Part shown: in pieces, positions 9,084-18,672 of the stretch | How positions within the stretch are numbered: position 1 is the stretch's first letter | How the letters are laid out: every line of letters starts with the position of its first letter | Origin: Bacillus sp. AFS037270 | GTDB lineage: Bacteria; Bacillota; Bacilli; Bacillales_B; DSM-18226 | Assembly: GCF_002585305.1 (NCBI RefSeq) | Contig: NZ_NUNF01000002.1 | Location: 23,523 to 87,522, forward strand | DNA length: 64,000 bases | Reading direction: 5' to 3' | Position numbers and translations under genes: made by a program | The notes under the pieces: model-generated | What the model was told of the DNA's origin: nothing | The model's database searches: none | What the model saw: the letters and a program-made list of their open reading frames with translations, nothing else

Positions 9084-10084
9084 CAGTTATCAGCCGCCTT
9101 TCGGTGCTGATCACTCAAAGGTAAGTCTGATTTTCTTAAGATTCGAGTATCGGTATGAACAATTGGCGAGACTTTATTTCCTTGGATAAGCTCAATCATC
9201 GTTTTAACGGCCCCATATCCCATTTGATAGGGTTCCTGAATAACAGTGGCATTGATCGTACCCTCTCGAATAAAATCAATTGTTTCCGGGAGTGTATCGA
9301 AGCCAATTATATAAATCTGCCTTTGTTTATGATATTTTTTTACGACATGCGCTATTTCAATTCCATCTAAGGCACTTGTCCCAAAGAAGGCTGTTACCTC
9401 CGGGTGTTCCTGCAGTATTTGATTTGCCTTTTCTGCCGCTTTTACCCTGCTAATCTCGGATTCTTCCACGTCGATTATATTGATTCTTCTTTCCGGTTTA
9501 ACGGCATCTTCAAACCCCTTGACCCGCTGCTGCATATGGTTGGCATAAAAGCTGCCGGTAATAATCGCCACATTTACTCTCCCAAATGTATCCGCTATCA
9601 AAGCTTTGCCCGCCAAATACCCCGCATAATAGTTATCAGTTCCAATATAGGCTAGTCTTCTGCTATTAGCGGCATCCGTATCAACAGTGACAACTGGAAT
9701 CCCGCTGGCAACGACCCGATCAATCAGCGGAGTGAATTGCTCGTCATTCAACCCTTGGGTCATGATGCCATCTACTTTGGAGGCTGCTGACATTTCGATC
9801 GTCCTTACGTGCTCATCAATGTTTGCCTGTTTTGGCCCTGCATATTCTAGCAGAACACTATATTTTTTTGCCGCATCCTTTGCGCCTTTTTCTACGAGTT
9901 TCCAATATTCATTGTCCAACTCTTCTGGAATAAGGACAAAATGGTAGTTATACTTTTCTACTGTTTTTTGTTCTTTAGGTAAATCATGGGTAATCACCTT
10001 GTAGCCAAAAAATATAGAAAATGAGCAACTAATTAAAAAAAACAAACCTCCAACAGTATACGCTATGATGGATAATCTGCTCAT
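9083..10084 (-). CDS. Membrane-anchored sugar-binding sensor protein (RbsB-like)
   Basis: Periplasmic-binding-protein fold (type I, RbsB/MglB-like) with an uncleaved-looking N-terminal membrane segment (about residues 5-25) in place of a clear lipobox. Conserved sugar-binding-protein stretches include FVLIPEELDNEYWKLVEKGA, VVTVDTDAANSRRLAYIGTD and IIGFDTLPETIDFIREG. The start is MSRLSII, with GGAG 7 nt upstream. It is the first gene of the operon with the kinase and regulator. This order resembles the Geobacillus AraPST three-component system, in which a sugar-binding protein presents the ligand to the kinase, so it is probably a sensor rather than a transporter subunit. Confidence 0.85.
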   Translation of the reverse strand: MSRLSIIAYTVGGLFFLISCSFSIFFGYKVITHDLPKEQKTVEKYNYHFVLIPEELDNEYWKLVEKGAKDAAKKYSVLLEYAGPKQANIDEHVRTIEMSAASKVDGIMTQGLNDEQFTPLIDRVVASGIPVVTVDTDAANSRRLAYIGTDNYYAGYLAGKALIADTFGRVNVAIITGSFYANHMQQRVKGFEDAVKPERRINIIDVEESEISRVKAAEKANQILQEHPEVTAFFGTSALDGIEIAHVVKKYHKQRQIYIIGFDTLPETIDFIREGTINATVIQEPYQMGYGAVKTMIELIQGNKVSPIVHTDTRILRKSDLPLSDQHRKAADN

Positions 10085-10204
10085 ATAACAACTCCGATCC
10101 CAAAGCATAAGATAAATCCATTATACGTAACATCCCAAAAATCGACAATCTGAATTATGTGAGCTTGTTTCTTGATATTAATCGATTTTTCGGTTGAAAC
10201 CTAG

Positions 10205-10247
10205 AAAAAACCAGCCTGCATTTTCTTTTAATGCAAGCTGGTTTTTT
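10205..10247. terminator. Terminator downstream of the GH3 gene
   Basis: AACCAGC(c)TGCATT paired with AATGCA(a)GCTGGTT, with U-runs on both strands. It ends the GH3 transcript and could also act in the opposite direction. Confidence 0.85.
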
Positions 10248-10251
10248 CGAT

Positions 10252-12642
10252 TTATTGTTTAGTAAGCCGCTTAAAGCCAATTGTAGGTTTTAGGACATCA
10301 GTGACTTTTTGTACAATCATATCATGGTCGACTGTAAAAGTTGCAGACCCTTTTATATTTTCGGAAGATGCGCCTACTTTTACTGTATAGGTACCTTTTT
10401 CAAGAACCCAAGCGGATTCTTCTTCGTCAAATGAAGCTAGGTCTTTAGCATTTAAATTGAAATAAAGCAGTCGACGCTGATTAGGTTTTAACACCTTTGT
10501 TTTGGCAAAAGCCCTTAATTCTACTGCAGGCTTTTCAAGCTTTCCATCTGGCGCAGAAACATAGACCTGAACTACTTCTTTTCCCGGAAGGCTGCCGGTA
10601 TTTTCAACCATCGCACTAATAGTGAGTTTGCCCTTAAATTTCTTGCCCTTGTTGACTTTCACATGGCTAATGTCAAAGTTTGTGTAGGATAACCCATAGC
10701 CAAACTCATAAGCAGGTTTTTCTCCAAAGGTTGTAAAATACCGATAGCCGACATAAATATCTTCCTGATAAATTACTTTAGCTGGGTTTGCAGCCGGTGT
10801 TCCTGGGAAGCTAGCTGCTGAGGGGACATCACTGTACTTTACAGGAAAAGTAGTAGTCAATTTCCCAGACGGATTTACTTTACCAGATACTACATCGGCT
10901 ACAGCTTTACCCGCTTCCTGACCTGGCTGCCATGCTAAGAGAATGGAATCCACCTTATCCCTCCAGCTTGCTACTTCAATTGGCCCTCCAATGTTCAGAA
11001 TAACAGCCACCTTTTTCCCTTGCTTATGGTACTCTGTTGATACTCTTGAAATCATCTCCTGTTCAGCATCACTTAAAAGGTAATCCCCTTTTACCACTTT
11101 TCGGTCTTCAGCTTCTCCAGAATTTCGTCCAATAACGATGATCCCAAGATCCGTTTCTTTTGAAGCAGAAGTAATTTCATTCTCCTCTAAGGGTTTCTCT
11201 GGAATCACTGGGACCAATTTCCCAAAATCTTCACCCCATGGATGCGGTTTAATTTTATATGGTTCTTGCCGGCGCAATGAATCAATATAGGTTTTATATT
11301 TAATTAATAGGTCTTGATTAATTTGGTAGCCAGCTTCCTTTAAACCTTCTGCAATCGAAACCGTATAGGCTGCGTTTACGTCACCGCTGCCAGTCCCGCC
11401 CTTAATGGTCTCAATCTGTGTATTCCCGAATAATGAAATCTTTTTATTTTTATTAATAGGCAGAGCTCGTTCTTTATTTTTTAATAGGATCATTCCTTCT
11501 GCAGCAGCTTTTCTTGCCACTATTGCATGTGCCTTTAAATCAGGCTGGTCAGAATTTTGATATTTCTTAAACTCAGGCGTTTGAATGACGATTCGTAGAA
11601 TGTTCTTAATATTACGATCAAGTATTTTCTCATCTAATCTTCCGCCTTCTACAGCTAACTTAATAAGATTAGATTTATTTGGCGACCCTGGCATAATTAA
11701 ATCATTTCCAGCCTTCATTTGTTCCACTGGGTCCTTACCAGCAAACCAGTCGGTCATAACAAAGCCTTTATAACCCCAATCTTTTCTTAATACTGTCGTT
11801 AATAAATCAGTACTTTCAGATGTATATGTCCCATTGATTTTATTATAAGAGCTCATTACAGCCCATGGATGGGACTCTTTTACCGCCATTTCAAAACCTT
11901 TTAAATAGATTTCCCTTAACGCGCGTTGGGATACAATCGTATCGATAATCATCCGGTTCGTTTCCTGGTTGTTTGCAGCAAAATGTTTAATTGTTGCCCC
12001 TACACCATTGGATTGAATCCCATTCACAACGGAAGCTGCTATTTTTCCAGAGATTAAGGGATCCTCTGAATAATACTCAAAGTTTCTGCCGTTTAACGGA
12101 TTCCTATGAATATTTAGAGCTGGTGCCAAAAACATATCAATTCCATATTCTTTTACTTCATTTCCCTGAGCCTTGCCCACCGCCTTTGCCACAGCTGTAT
12201 CCCAAGTAGAGGCCAATGATGTGGCGATCGGGAAGGCAGTTGCGTAATAGGTTTGAGTCTGCCCAGGTCTTGTAGGACGGATCCTTAGTCCTGCTGGGCC
12301 ATCTGCCATCCGCAATTCAGGAATACCAAGTCGTGGAATTCCATATGTACCACCTACTGCTCCTGTAATTTCAAATGGTCCTCTTGAGATACCAGGCATT
12401 CCTACTCCCACAACAAATTTTGCTTTTTCCTCTAAGGTCATGGCTCGAATAACTCTGTCAATGGAAGCTGCATCTGTCAGGTAAGGGTCATTCTTTTGTA
12501 CAGTAGATGTTTGGCTTTTTTGTACTCTGGGTAAATGCTGGGTCTCTGCGGATGCCATGTCAAAGGCGAATCCTGAAATAAGTAATGAAGATGAAAATGT
12601 TATAACAAATAATTTTGATTTTCCCTTTAGCCTTTTTAGCAT
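10252..12642 (-). CDS. Secreted glycoside hydrolase family 3 protein (beta-glucosidase-like)
   Basis: A 796-aa enzyme with a signal peptide (positively charged start, hydrophobic core, probable cleavage after MASA). Domain order: GH3 N-terminal barrel (about 60-330) with MADGPAGLRI and the nucleophile region GFVMTDWFAG, GH3 C-terminal alpha/beta domain (about 385-640) with GRNSGEAEDR, and an Fn3-like domain (about 690-770). It hydrolyses terminal beta-linked sugars, probably glucosides, outside the cell; xylosidase or galactosidase-type activity is possible within the family. It sits alone between two terminators next to the gal operon. The ribosome binding site (AAAGGGGA) is about 12 nt upstream, rather far. 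Confidence 0.88.
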   Translation of the reverse strand: MLKRLKGKSKLFVITFSSSLLISGFAFDMASAETQHLPRVQKSQTSTVQKNDPYLTDAASIDRVIRAMTLEEKAKFVVGVGMPGISRGPFEITGAVGGTYGIPRLGIPELRMADGPAGLRIRPTRPGQTQTYYATAFPIATSLASTWDTAVAKAVGKAQGNEVKEYGIDMFLAPALNIHRNPLNGRNFEYYSEDPLISGKIAASVVNGIQSNGVGATIKHFAANNQETNRMIIDTIVSQRALREIYLKGFEMAVKESHPWAVMSSYNKINGTYTSESTDLLTTVLRKDWGYKGFVMTDWFAGKDPVEQMKAGNDLIMPGSPNKSNLIKLAVEGGRLDEKILDRNIKNILRIVIQTPEFKKYQNSDQPDLKAHAIVARKAAAEGMILLKNKERALPINKNKKISLFGNTQIETIKGGTGSGDVNAAYTVSIAEGLKEAGYQINQDLLIKYKTYIDSLRRQEPYKIKPHPWGEDFGKLVPVIPEKPLEENEITSASKETDLGIIVIGRNSGEAEDRKVVKGDYLLSDAEQEMISRVSTEYHKQGKKVAVILNIGGPIEVASWRDKVDSILLAWQPGQEAGKAVADVVSGKVNPSGKLTTTFPVKYSDVPSAASFPGTPAANPAKVIYQEDIYVGYRYFTTFGEKPAYEFGYGLSYTNFDISHVKVNKGKKFKGKLTISAMVENTGSLPGKEVVQVYVSAPDGKLEKPAVELRAFAKTKVLKPNQRRLLYFNLNAKDLASFDEEESAWVLEKGTYTVKVGASSENIKGSATFTVDHDMIVQKVTDVLKPTIGFKRLTKQ

Positions 12643-12683
12643 ATTTTACTGTCCCCTTTAAGTTAGGATTTCTAGACTAAAAA

Positions 12684-12732
12684 CAAAAAAGCCGCTTTAT
12701 CCACAAATAGTGTGGACAAAGCGGCTTTTTTT
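12684..12732 (-). terminator. Terminator of the gal operon
   Basis: A 15-bp stem (12691-12705 with 12711-12725, 5-nt loop) has U-runs on both sides, directly after the galR stop codon. Confidence 0.88.
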
Positions 12733-12737
12733 ATGTT

Positions 12738-13733
<996 letters not shown>

Positions 13734-14792
13734 TTAATCACCTAATGTATTGGTTATGAAACGATACGTGGTATTAGCACGATATACATCCTCTGGATTT
13801 AATGTGACCGATGGAAAGCTTGGATGATGGATGGCATCCGGCAGCCCTTGGGTCTCTAAGCAGACACCAAGATAATTTCTAGCCTTTACACCCGAAATTT
13901 CAAACTCTCCATCTAACATATTCGAAGTATAGAGAACAACGCAAGGCTGGTCGGTCGTCATCAGAAGGACACGTCCGCTCTCTTCCTCACTTAGCACAAT
14001 CCGATTATTTCCTTCTTTTGAAAAAATAAGCGGGTGGTCGTAGCCTTTTCCTACCAAAACATTCTGGGGATAGGAAGTTTCCATGCCATCTTTCAATTTT
14101 CTTCCCGCAGTAAAATCAAATGGAGTATTGGCCGTCTCCAGCATTTTACCTGTTGGCATAAGGTCAGGAGCCAATTCTAAAAAGCGGTCACTATCTAATT
14201 GAAGGACGTGTCCCGAACAATCGCGTTTGATATTTCCGCTTAAATTAAAATAGGAGTGATTGGTTAAATTCACTACTGTTTTTTTGTCTGTTCTAGCTTC
14301 ATAAGTTACTTTCAACTCATTATCATTTGTTAATAGATACGTTACTATGGTATCCAGATTTCCAGGGTAGCCTTCCTCCCCGTCTGGACTACGATAATGG
14401 AACCTCAATCCAACAGCATTTTCTTCCTCGACCTTTTCTGTTGCCCAAATCACGGAATCAAAACCTTTTACACCGCCATGCAGATGGTTCGGTGCCTCAT
14501 TTTGAGCGAGTACATGTTCTTTTCCATCCAGTTCAAAACTTGCACCCTTAATTCTTCCCGCCACACGGCCGCAAACAGCTCCGAAATACGGCGAATATTT
14601 CGGATAGTCTTCAAAGTTGTCAAAGCCAAGGACTACATTTTCTAGCTTTCCGTTACGGTCAGGGACAATGATTTTCGTAATCACACAGCCGAAATTTAAA
14701 CAAGATACAGACATGCCTGAATCATTGCAAAATGTATATTCGAACACTTCTGCTCCATTATAACGGCCAACAAGTTTATTTTCCATTTTCAT
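13734..14792 (-). CDS. galM: Aldose 1-epimerase (galactose mutarotase)
   Basis: Interconverts alpha- and beta-D-galactose so that GalK receives the alpha anomer. The galactose mutarotase fold is indicated by NLTNHSYFNLSG (catalytic His region), NHLHGGVKGFD and the C-terminal GVCLETQGLPDA with its catalytic Glu. The longer frame begins with TTG; I prefer the ATG of MKMENKLVG, behind GGAAGTGG. It lies between galT and galR with almost no spacing and is clearly part of the Leloir operon. The length (about 350 aa) is normal. Confidence 0.92.
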   Translation of the reverse strand: MKMENKLVGRYNGAEVFEYTFCNDSGMSVSCLNFGCVITKIIVPDRNGKLENVVLGFDNFEDYPKYSPYFGAVCGRVAGRIKGASFELDGKEHVLAQNEAPNHLHGGVKGFDSVIWATEKVEEENAVGLRFHYRSPDGEEGYPGNLDTIVTYLLTNDNELKVTYEARTDKKTVVNLTNHSYFNLSGNIKRDCSGHVLQLDSDRFLELAPDLMPTGKMLETANTPFDFTAGRKLKDGMETSYPQNVLVGKGYDHPLIFSKEGNNRIVLSEEESGRVLLMTTDQPCVVLYTSNMLDGEFEISGVKARNYLGVCLETQGLPDAIHHPSFPSVTLNPEDVYRANTTYRFITNTLGD

Positions 14793-14827
14793 TGCTATTC
14801 CACTTCCTTTTTTCAATTAGGTCACGT

Positions 14828-16309
14828 TTATAAGGTGCCAATAAAGCGGTGGAATCCTGCCTCTCCCTCTTGATTCCGCTTAAACACACCAGCATCTTCT
14901 AAGACTCTTAAAAACTTCTTGCCTACTTCTTCTCTTACCATCGCTTGCACATTAGATTCATTTGCAATCATTCCATAGTGGGCTTTTAATTCATTTGCCC
15001 AATCTAAATGATAGTCTGCGACTGCATCTGTTTTACCAAGCAGGAAGTTTTCTACTTCTTCTAGCTCTCCTTTAAGGCGGGCAGGCAGCACTGCCAATCC
15101 CATTACCTCAATCAGACCGATATTTTCTTTCTTAATATGATGGACATCGGCATGTGGATGAAAAATTCCTAGTGGATGTTCGTCACTTGTCCGGTTATTA
15201 CGGAGAACCAAATCTAGTTCAAACAAGTCACCATTTTTCCGGGCGATCGGGGTAACCGTATTATGCGGTGTCTCATCCGTCCGAGCCAATATACCAAGGG
15301 CTTCATCACTGTAAGCTTTCCATCTTTCAAAAATATGGGCTCCTGCTTCCACCAGATTCCCTGTTTCAGATGATCGTAAACGAATCACTGACATCGGCCA
15401 TTTAACGACAGAGCATTCCACATTCGGAAAACCATCAATGGTAAAGCTCCAATCAGCCCCGGCCTTTGCCATTGCAAATTGATAATTCCCGCCTTGATAA
15501 TGCTCATGCGATAATATCGAGCCGCCGACTATTGGAATATCAGCATTAGACCCTAAGAAGTAGTGTGGGAATTGCTCCACAAATGCCAACAGTCTTTCAA
15601 ACGTCAATGGACTGATCTTCATGTCTGTATGTTTTTCCGATAAGACAATGCAATGCTCGTTATAGTAAACATATGGTGAATACTGTAAATGCCAATTTTC
15701 ATCTGTTAAATTCACTCTGATCATCCGGTGATTTGAGCGGGCCGGGTGGCCGATTCTTCCTGCATACCCTTCATTTTCGATACAAAGCAAACATTTCGGA
15801 TAGCTGGATTTCTTTGCGAGCTTCTCTAGTTCGATACTCTTTGGATCTTTTTCCGGTTTCGATAAATTAATAGTAATATCTAACTCGCCGTACTCGGTCG
15901 CGGCCTTGTACTCGATATTTTGACGGATTCGTTTCATCTGGATGTAATTGCTATTTTTACTTAGTTGATAGAAATATTCGGTCGCCTGCTCTGGACTTTG
16001 TTGATATTTTTCATAAAACTGCTGGTTCACACTTGAAGGCCGTGCGATAAAGCAATTCATAATTTTACTAGAAAATATATCCTTTACATCAAAAATATCT
16101 TCGATGATGCCTTGTTCCACTGCATACTTAACGATTCTATCAAGGAGTTCAGGAATTTCCGGGATACTTGCCCCGATCTCAACTTCCTTATACTCCTCCA
16201 ATTGCAGCAGTGCAAGCACTTGATTCCTTGCGTATATTTCGTCTTCCCGCTCAATTAACTGAGTGGCAAGCGCCTGTTGAACTAAATGTTGGACTAATTG
16301 AAAAATCAT
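14828..16309 (-). CDS. galT: UDP-glucose--hexose-1-phosphate uridylyltransferase, class II
   Basis: Leloir pathway enzyme swapping UMP between UDP-glucose and galactose-1-phosphate. It is the Firmicute-type (class II, about 495 aa) GalT, recognisable from GGSILSHEHYQGG, which holds the active-site His motif, and from SNHRMIRVNL and NNRTSDEHPLGIFHPH. A GTG directly abuts the galE stop codon, but the ATG of MIFQLVQ four codons later has AGGTGG 8 nt upstream and is the better start. It follows galE without a gap. Confidence 0.93.
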   Translation of the reverse strand: MIFQLVQHLVQQALATQLIEREDEIYARNQVLALLQLEEYKEVEIGASIPEIPELLDRIVKYAVEQGIIEDIFDVKDIFSSKIMNCFIARPSSVNQQFYEKYQQSPEQATEYFYQLSKNSNYIQMKRIRQNIEYKAATEYGELDITINLSKPEKDPKSIELEKLAKKSSYPKCLLCIENEGYAGRIGHPARSNHRMIRVNLTDENWHLQYSPYVYYNEHCIVLSEKHTDMKISPLTFERLLAFVEQFPHYFLGSNADIPIVGGSILSHEHYQGGNYQFAMAKAGADWSFTIDGFPNVECSVVKWPMSVIRLRSSETGNLVEAGAHIFERWKAYSDEALGILARTDETPHNTVTPIARKNGDLFELDLVLRNNRTSDEHPLGIFHPHADVHHIKKENIGLIEVMGLAVLPARLKGELEEVENFLLGKTDAVADYHLDWANELKAHYGMIANESNVQAMVREEVGKKFLRVLEDAGVFKRNQEGEAGFHRFIGTL

Positions 16310-16321
16310 ATTGATCGCCAC

Positions 16322-17311
16322 CTATTTTTGATAACCATTTGGATGATGTTTATGCCAATTCCAAGCATCTGTTATAATTTGTTCAATTGATGTTCTTGAG
16401 GGGTTCCAGCCGAGTACTTGCTTAGCTTTGTCCGATGAAGCAATCAGTGTACTAGGGTCGCCTGCGCGACGTTCTCCCATTTGGACCGGAATATCTAACT
16501 GTGTTACAGCTTTAGCCGTCTCGATAATCTCTTTTACTGAAAACCCTTGGCTTGATCCAAGATTGAAATAATTACTTTCCCCGCCATTTTGTAAATACTT
16601 CAGCGCTAAAATGTGGGCTCCAATCAAGTCCTCTACATGGATATAATCACGTACGCACGTACCATCCGCTGTATCATAGTCTTCTCCAAACACAATAATG
16701 GCAGGTCTTTTCCCAAGTGCAGCTTCGAGAACAACCGGAATCAAATGCGTCTCAGGATTGTGGTCTTCCCCAATCACACCTTCACTTCGCGCTCCCGCCA
16801 CATTAAAGTAACGCAATGCCACAAAATGAATCCCGAATCCTTTTTCGCACCAACCCATCATTTTTTCCATTGCAAGTTTCGTTTCACCATATGTGTTCGT
16901 CGGCCTTGTTTCCGCTGCTTCGGTGATTGGCATTACCCTCTGTTCACCATATACAGCTGCGGTTGAAGAAAAGACGATGTGCTTTACGCCAAATTCCTTC
17001 ATTATTTCGAGAACAACCTGTGTACCAAATACATTGTTATCATAGTATTTTAACGGCTCTACCATCGATTCCCCGACGAGAGAATTGGCGGCAAAGTGGA
17101 TGATTCCTTCAATCTTTTCTTTTTGAAAAACAGACCGTATGAACTCTCGATTACGGATATCTCCTTCGTAAAAGTGTGCCTTTGGATGAAGTGCATCACG
17201 GTGGCCTGTTTGCAAATTGTCAATAACAACCACTTCATAACCCTGATCAATTAATTGGTATACGGCATGTGATCCGATATAGCCCGCTCCGCCTAATACA
17301 AGAATACTCAT
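16322..17311 (-). CDS. galE: UDP-glucose 4-epimerase
   Basis: Interconverts UDP-galactose and UDP-glucose with bound NAD. The extended short-chain dehydrogenase fold shows GGAGYIGSH at the N-terminus, the catalytic YGETKLAME (YxxxK) motif, FSSTAAVYG and RYFNVAGA. The length of 329 aa is typical. An AAGGAG lies about 11 nt upstream of the ATG. It is the second gene of galKETMR, 16 bp after galK. Confidence 0.95.
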   Translation of the reverse strand: MSILVLGGAGYIGSHAVYQLIDQGYEVVVIDNLQTGHRDALHPKAHFYEGDIRNREFIRSVFQKEKIEGIIHFAANSLVGESMVEPLKYYDNNVFGTQVVLEIMKEFGVKHIVFSSTAAVYGEQRVMPITEAAETRPTNTYGETKLAMEKMMGWCEKGFGIHFVALRYFNVAGARSEGVIGEDHNPETHLIPVVLEAALGKRPAIIVFGEDYDTADGTCVRDYIHVEDLIGAHILALKYLQNGGESNYFNLGSSQGFSVKEIIETAKAVTQLDIPVQMGERRAGDPSTLIASSDKAKQVLGWNPSRTSIEQIITDAWNWHKHHPNGYQK

Positions 17312-17326
17312 GATACCAACATCTCC

Positions 17327-18490
17327 TTATAATTGTTTCGCTCCGTCACCAATGCAGGCTACGTAAAAATCCGCCTCATAACCAATCTTGTCAGCATATA
17401 CTACTCCTACGTTGTTAATAAAGCTTTCCACCTCATCATTTTCCACTATTGCAATCGCACAGCCGCCAAAGCCTGCGCCAGTCATTCGTGCCCCAAGCAC
17501 CCCTGGCTGTTTCCATGCTGCTTCTACTAAACTGTCAAGCTCAATCCCGGTCACCTCATAATCGTCTCTTAGTGAGATGTGTGATTGGTTGATCAATTGT
17601 CCGAATGCCTCTAGATTTCCAGCTTTAAGTTCTTCAAGTGCACGCAATGTTCTAATATTTTCATACACCGCATGCTTTGCCCGTTTACGAACTGTTTCGT
17701 TAGTAATCAAGTACTGATTCTCATCAAACTCACTGTCTGAAAGCTGACCCAGAGCTTCAATTGGAAGCTTCTGCTGCAACTGCGATAAAGCCTCTTCACA
17801 TTCTCCTCTGCGTTCATTATATTTAGAGTCTGCTAGCTCACGGCGCTTGTTAGTATTCATAATTATAATTTTGTAGTTTTCTAATTTAATAGGTGCGTAT
17901 TCATATTTGAGCGTCTGACAATCAAGTAAAATCCCTGCATCTTTCTTTCCCATACCAATCGCAAATTGGTCCATAATTCCACTATTAACGCCAATAAACT
18001 GATTTTCAACCTGCTTGCCAATTTTAATTAGATCAAGTCGTGGAATTTCTAAGCCATACAACCCTGCAACTAAAACCCCGGTTAATAGTTCAATGGATGC
18101 TGAAGAAGAAAGACCTGCACCATTTGGAATATTTCCTTCGATGACACACTCAAAACCGGTAGGGATTGGGTATCCTGCCTCTAAAATGTAGCGAATCATC
18201 CCTTTTGGATAGTTAGCCCAATTGTGATCTTTATTGTAATCAAGCTGGTCTAATGTAAACTCAATAATCCCTTTGTCAGGGAAGTTAGCTGAATACAAGC
18301 GGACTTTCCTGTCTTCACGCTTCTTAGCAGCTGCATAAGTCCCGTACGTAATCGCACATGGAAAAACATGGCCGCCATTATAGTCTGTATGTTCACCAAT
18401 TAAATTAATTCTCCCTGGAGCAAAGAAAGACTTCTCAGGCGCTTTTTCAAAAATTCCATCAAATATTGAGTTAAGTGTTGTATTGTTCAT
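17327..18490 (-). CDS. galK: Galactokinase
   Basis: Phosphorylates alpha-D-galactose with ATP to galactose-1-phosphate. GHMP kinase motifs are clear: the galactokinase signature GRINLIGEHTDYNGG, the ATP-binding GAGLSSSAS, and ARMTGAGFGGCAIA near the C-terminus. The reading frame extends 32 codons further upstream, but the ATG of MNNTTLNS has GGAGG just ahead of it and lies downstream of the identified promoter. It is the first gene of the gal operon, with a palindromic operator over its promoter. Confidence 0.95.
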   Translation of the reverse strand: MNNTTLNSIFDGIFEKAPEKSFFAPGRINLIGEHTDYNGGHVFPCAITYGTYAAAKKREDRKVRLYSANFPDKGIIEFTLDQLDYNKDHNWANYPKGMIRYILEAGYPIPTGFECVIEGNIPNGAGLSSSASIELLTGVLVAGLYGLEIPRLDLIKIGKQVENQFIGVNSGIMDQFAIGMGKKDAGILLDCQTLKYEYAPIKLENYKIIIMNTNKRRELADSKYNERRGECEEALSQLQQKLPIEALGQLSDSEFDENQYLITNETVRKRAKHAVYENIRTLRALEELKAGNLEAFGQLINQSHISLRDDYEVTGIELDSLVEAAWKQPGVLGARMTGAGFGGCAIAIVENDEVESFINNVGVVYADKIGYEADFYVACIGDGAKQL

Positions 18491-18557
18491 TTTATCGTCC
18501 TCCACAAATGTAATCCTTTTCATTTCTTTTAATAATTTAATATGTTTATTTACTTTT

Positions 18558-18586
18558 ATTTTACTCGCCCTAGTAAAATATATCAA
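18558..18586 (-). promoter_or_regulatory. Sigma-A promoter and palindromic operator of the gal operon
   Basis: On the minus strand, TTGATA (18581-18586) and TAAAAT (18558-18563) are separated by exactly 17 bp. The inverted repeat TTTTACT/AGTAAAA (18559-18565 and 18572-18578) overlaps the -10 element and spacer, an ideal repressor position. The related sequence CTTTTTACTA recurs just upstream (about 18588-18597) and near ganR. Confidence 0.78.
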
Positions 18587-18621
18587 TCTTTTTACTAAAA
18601 AATTACTAAAAACTTTACAAA

Positions 18622-18660
18622 CTAAAAGAGGTGCATACTTTTATGCACCTCTTCTTTTAA
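18622..18660. terminator. Terminator after larC
   Basis: AAGAGGTGCATA and TATGCACCTCTT form a 12-bp stem flanked by T-rich sequence on both strands. It lies between the larC stop codon and the galK promoter and separates the lar operon from the gal operon. Confidence 0.88.
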
Positions 18661-18672
18661 ATTTTAATTCTT

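Noticed and set aside
18491..18586. Upstream extension of galK by 32 codons
   Set aside because: The extension reaches into the promoter and operator; the ATG at 18490 has GGAGG and fits the family N-terminus.
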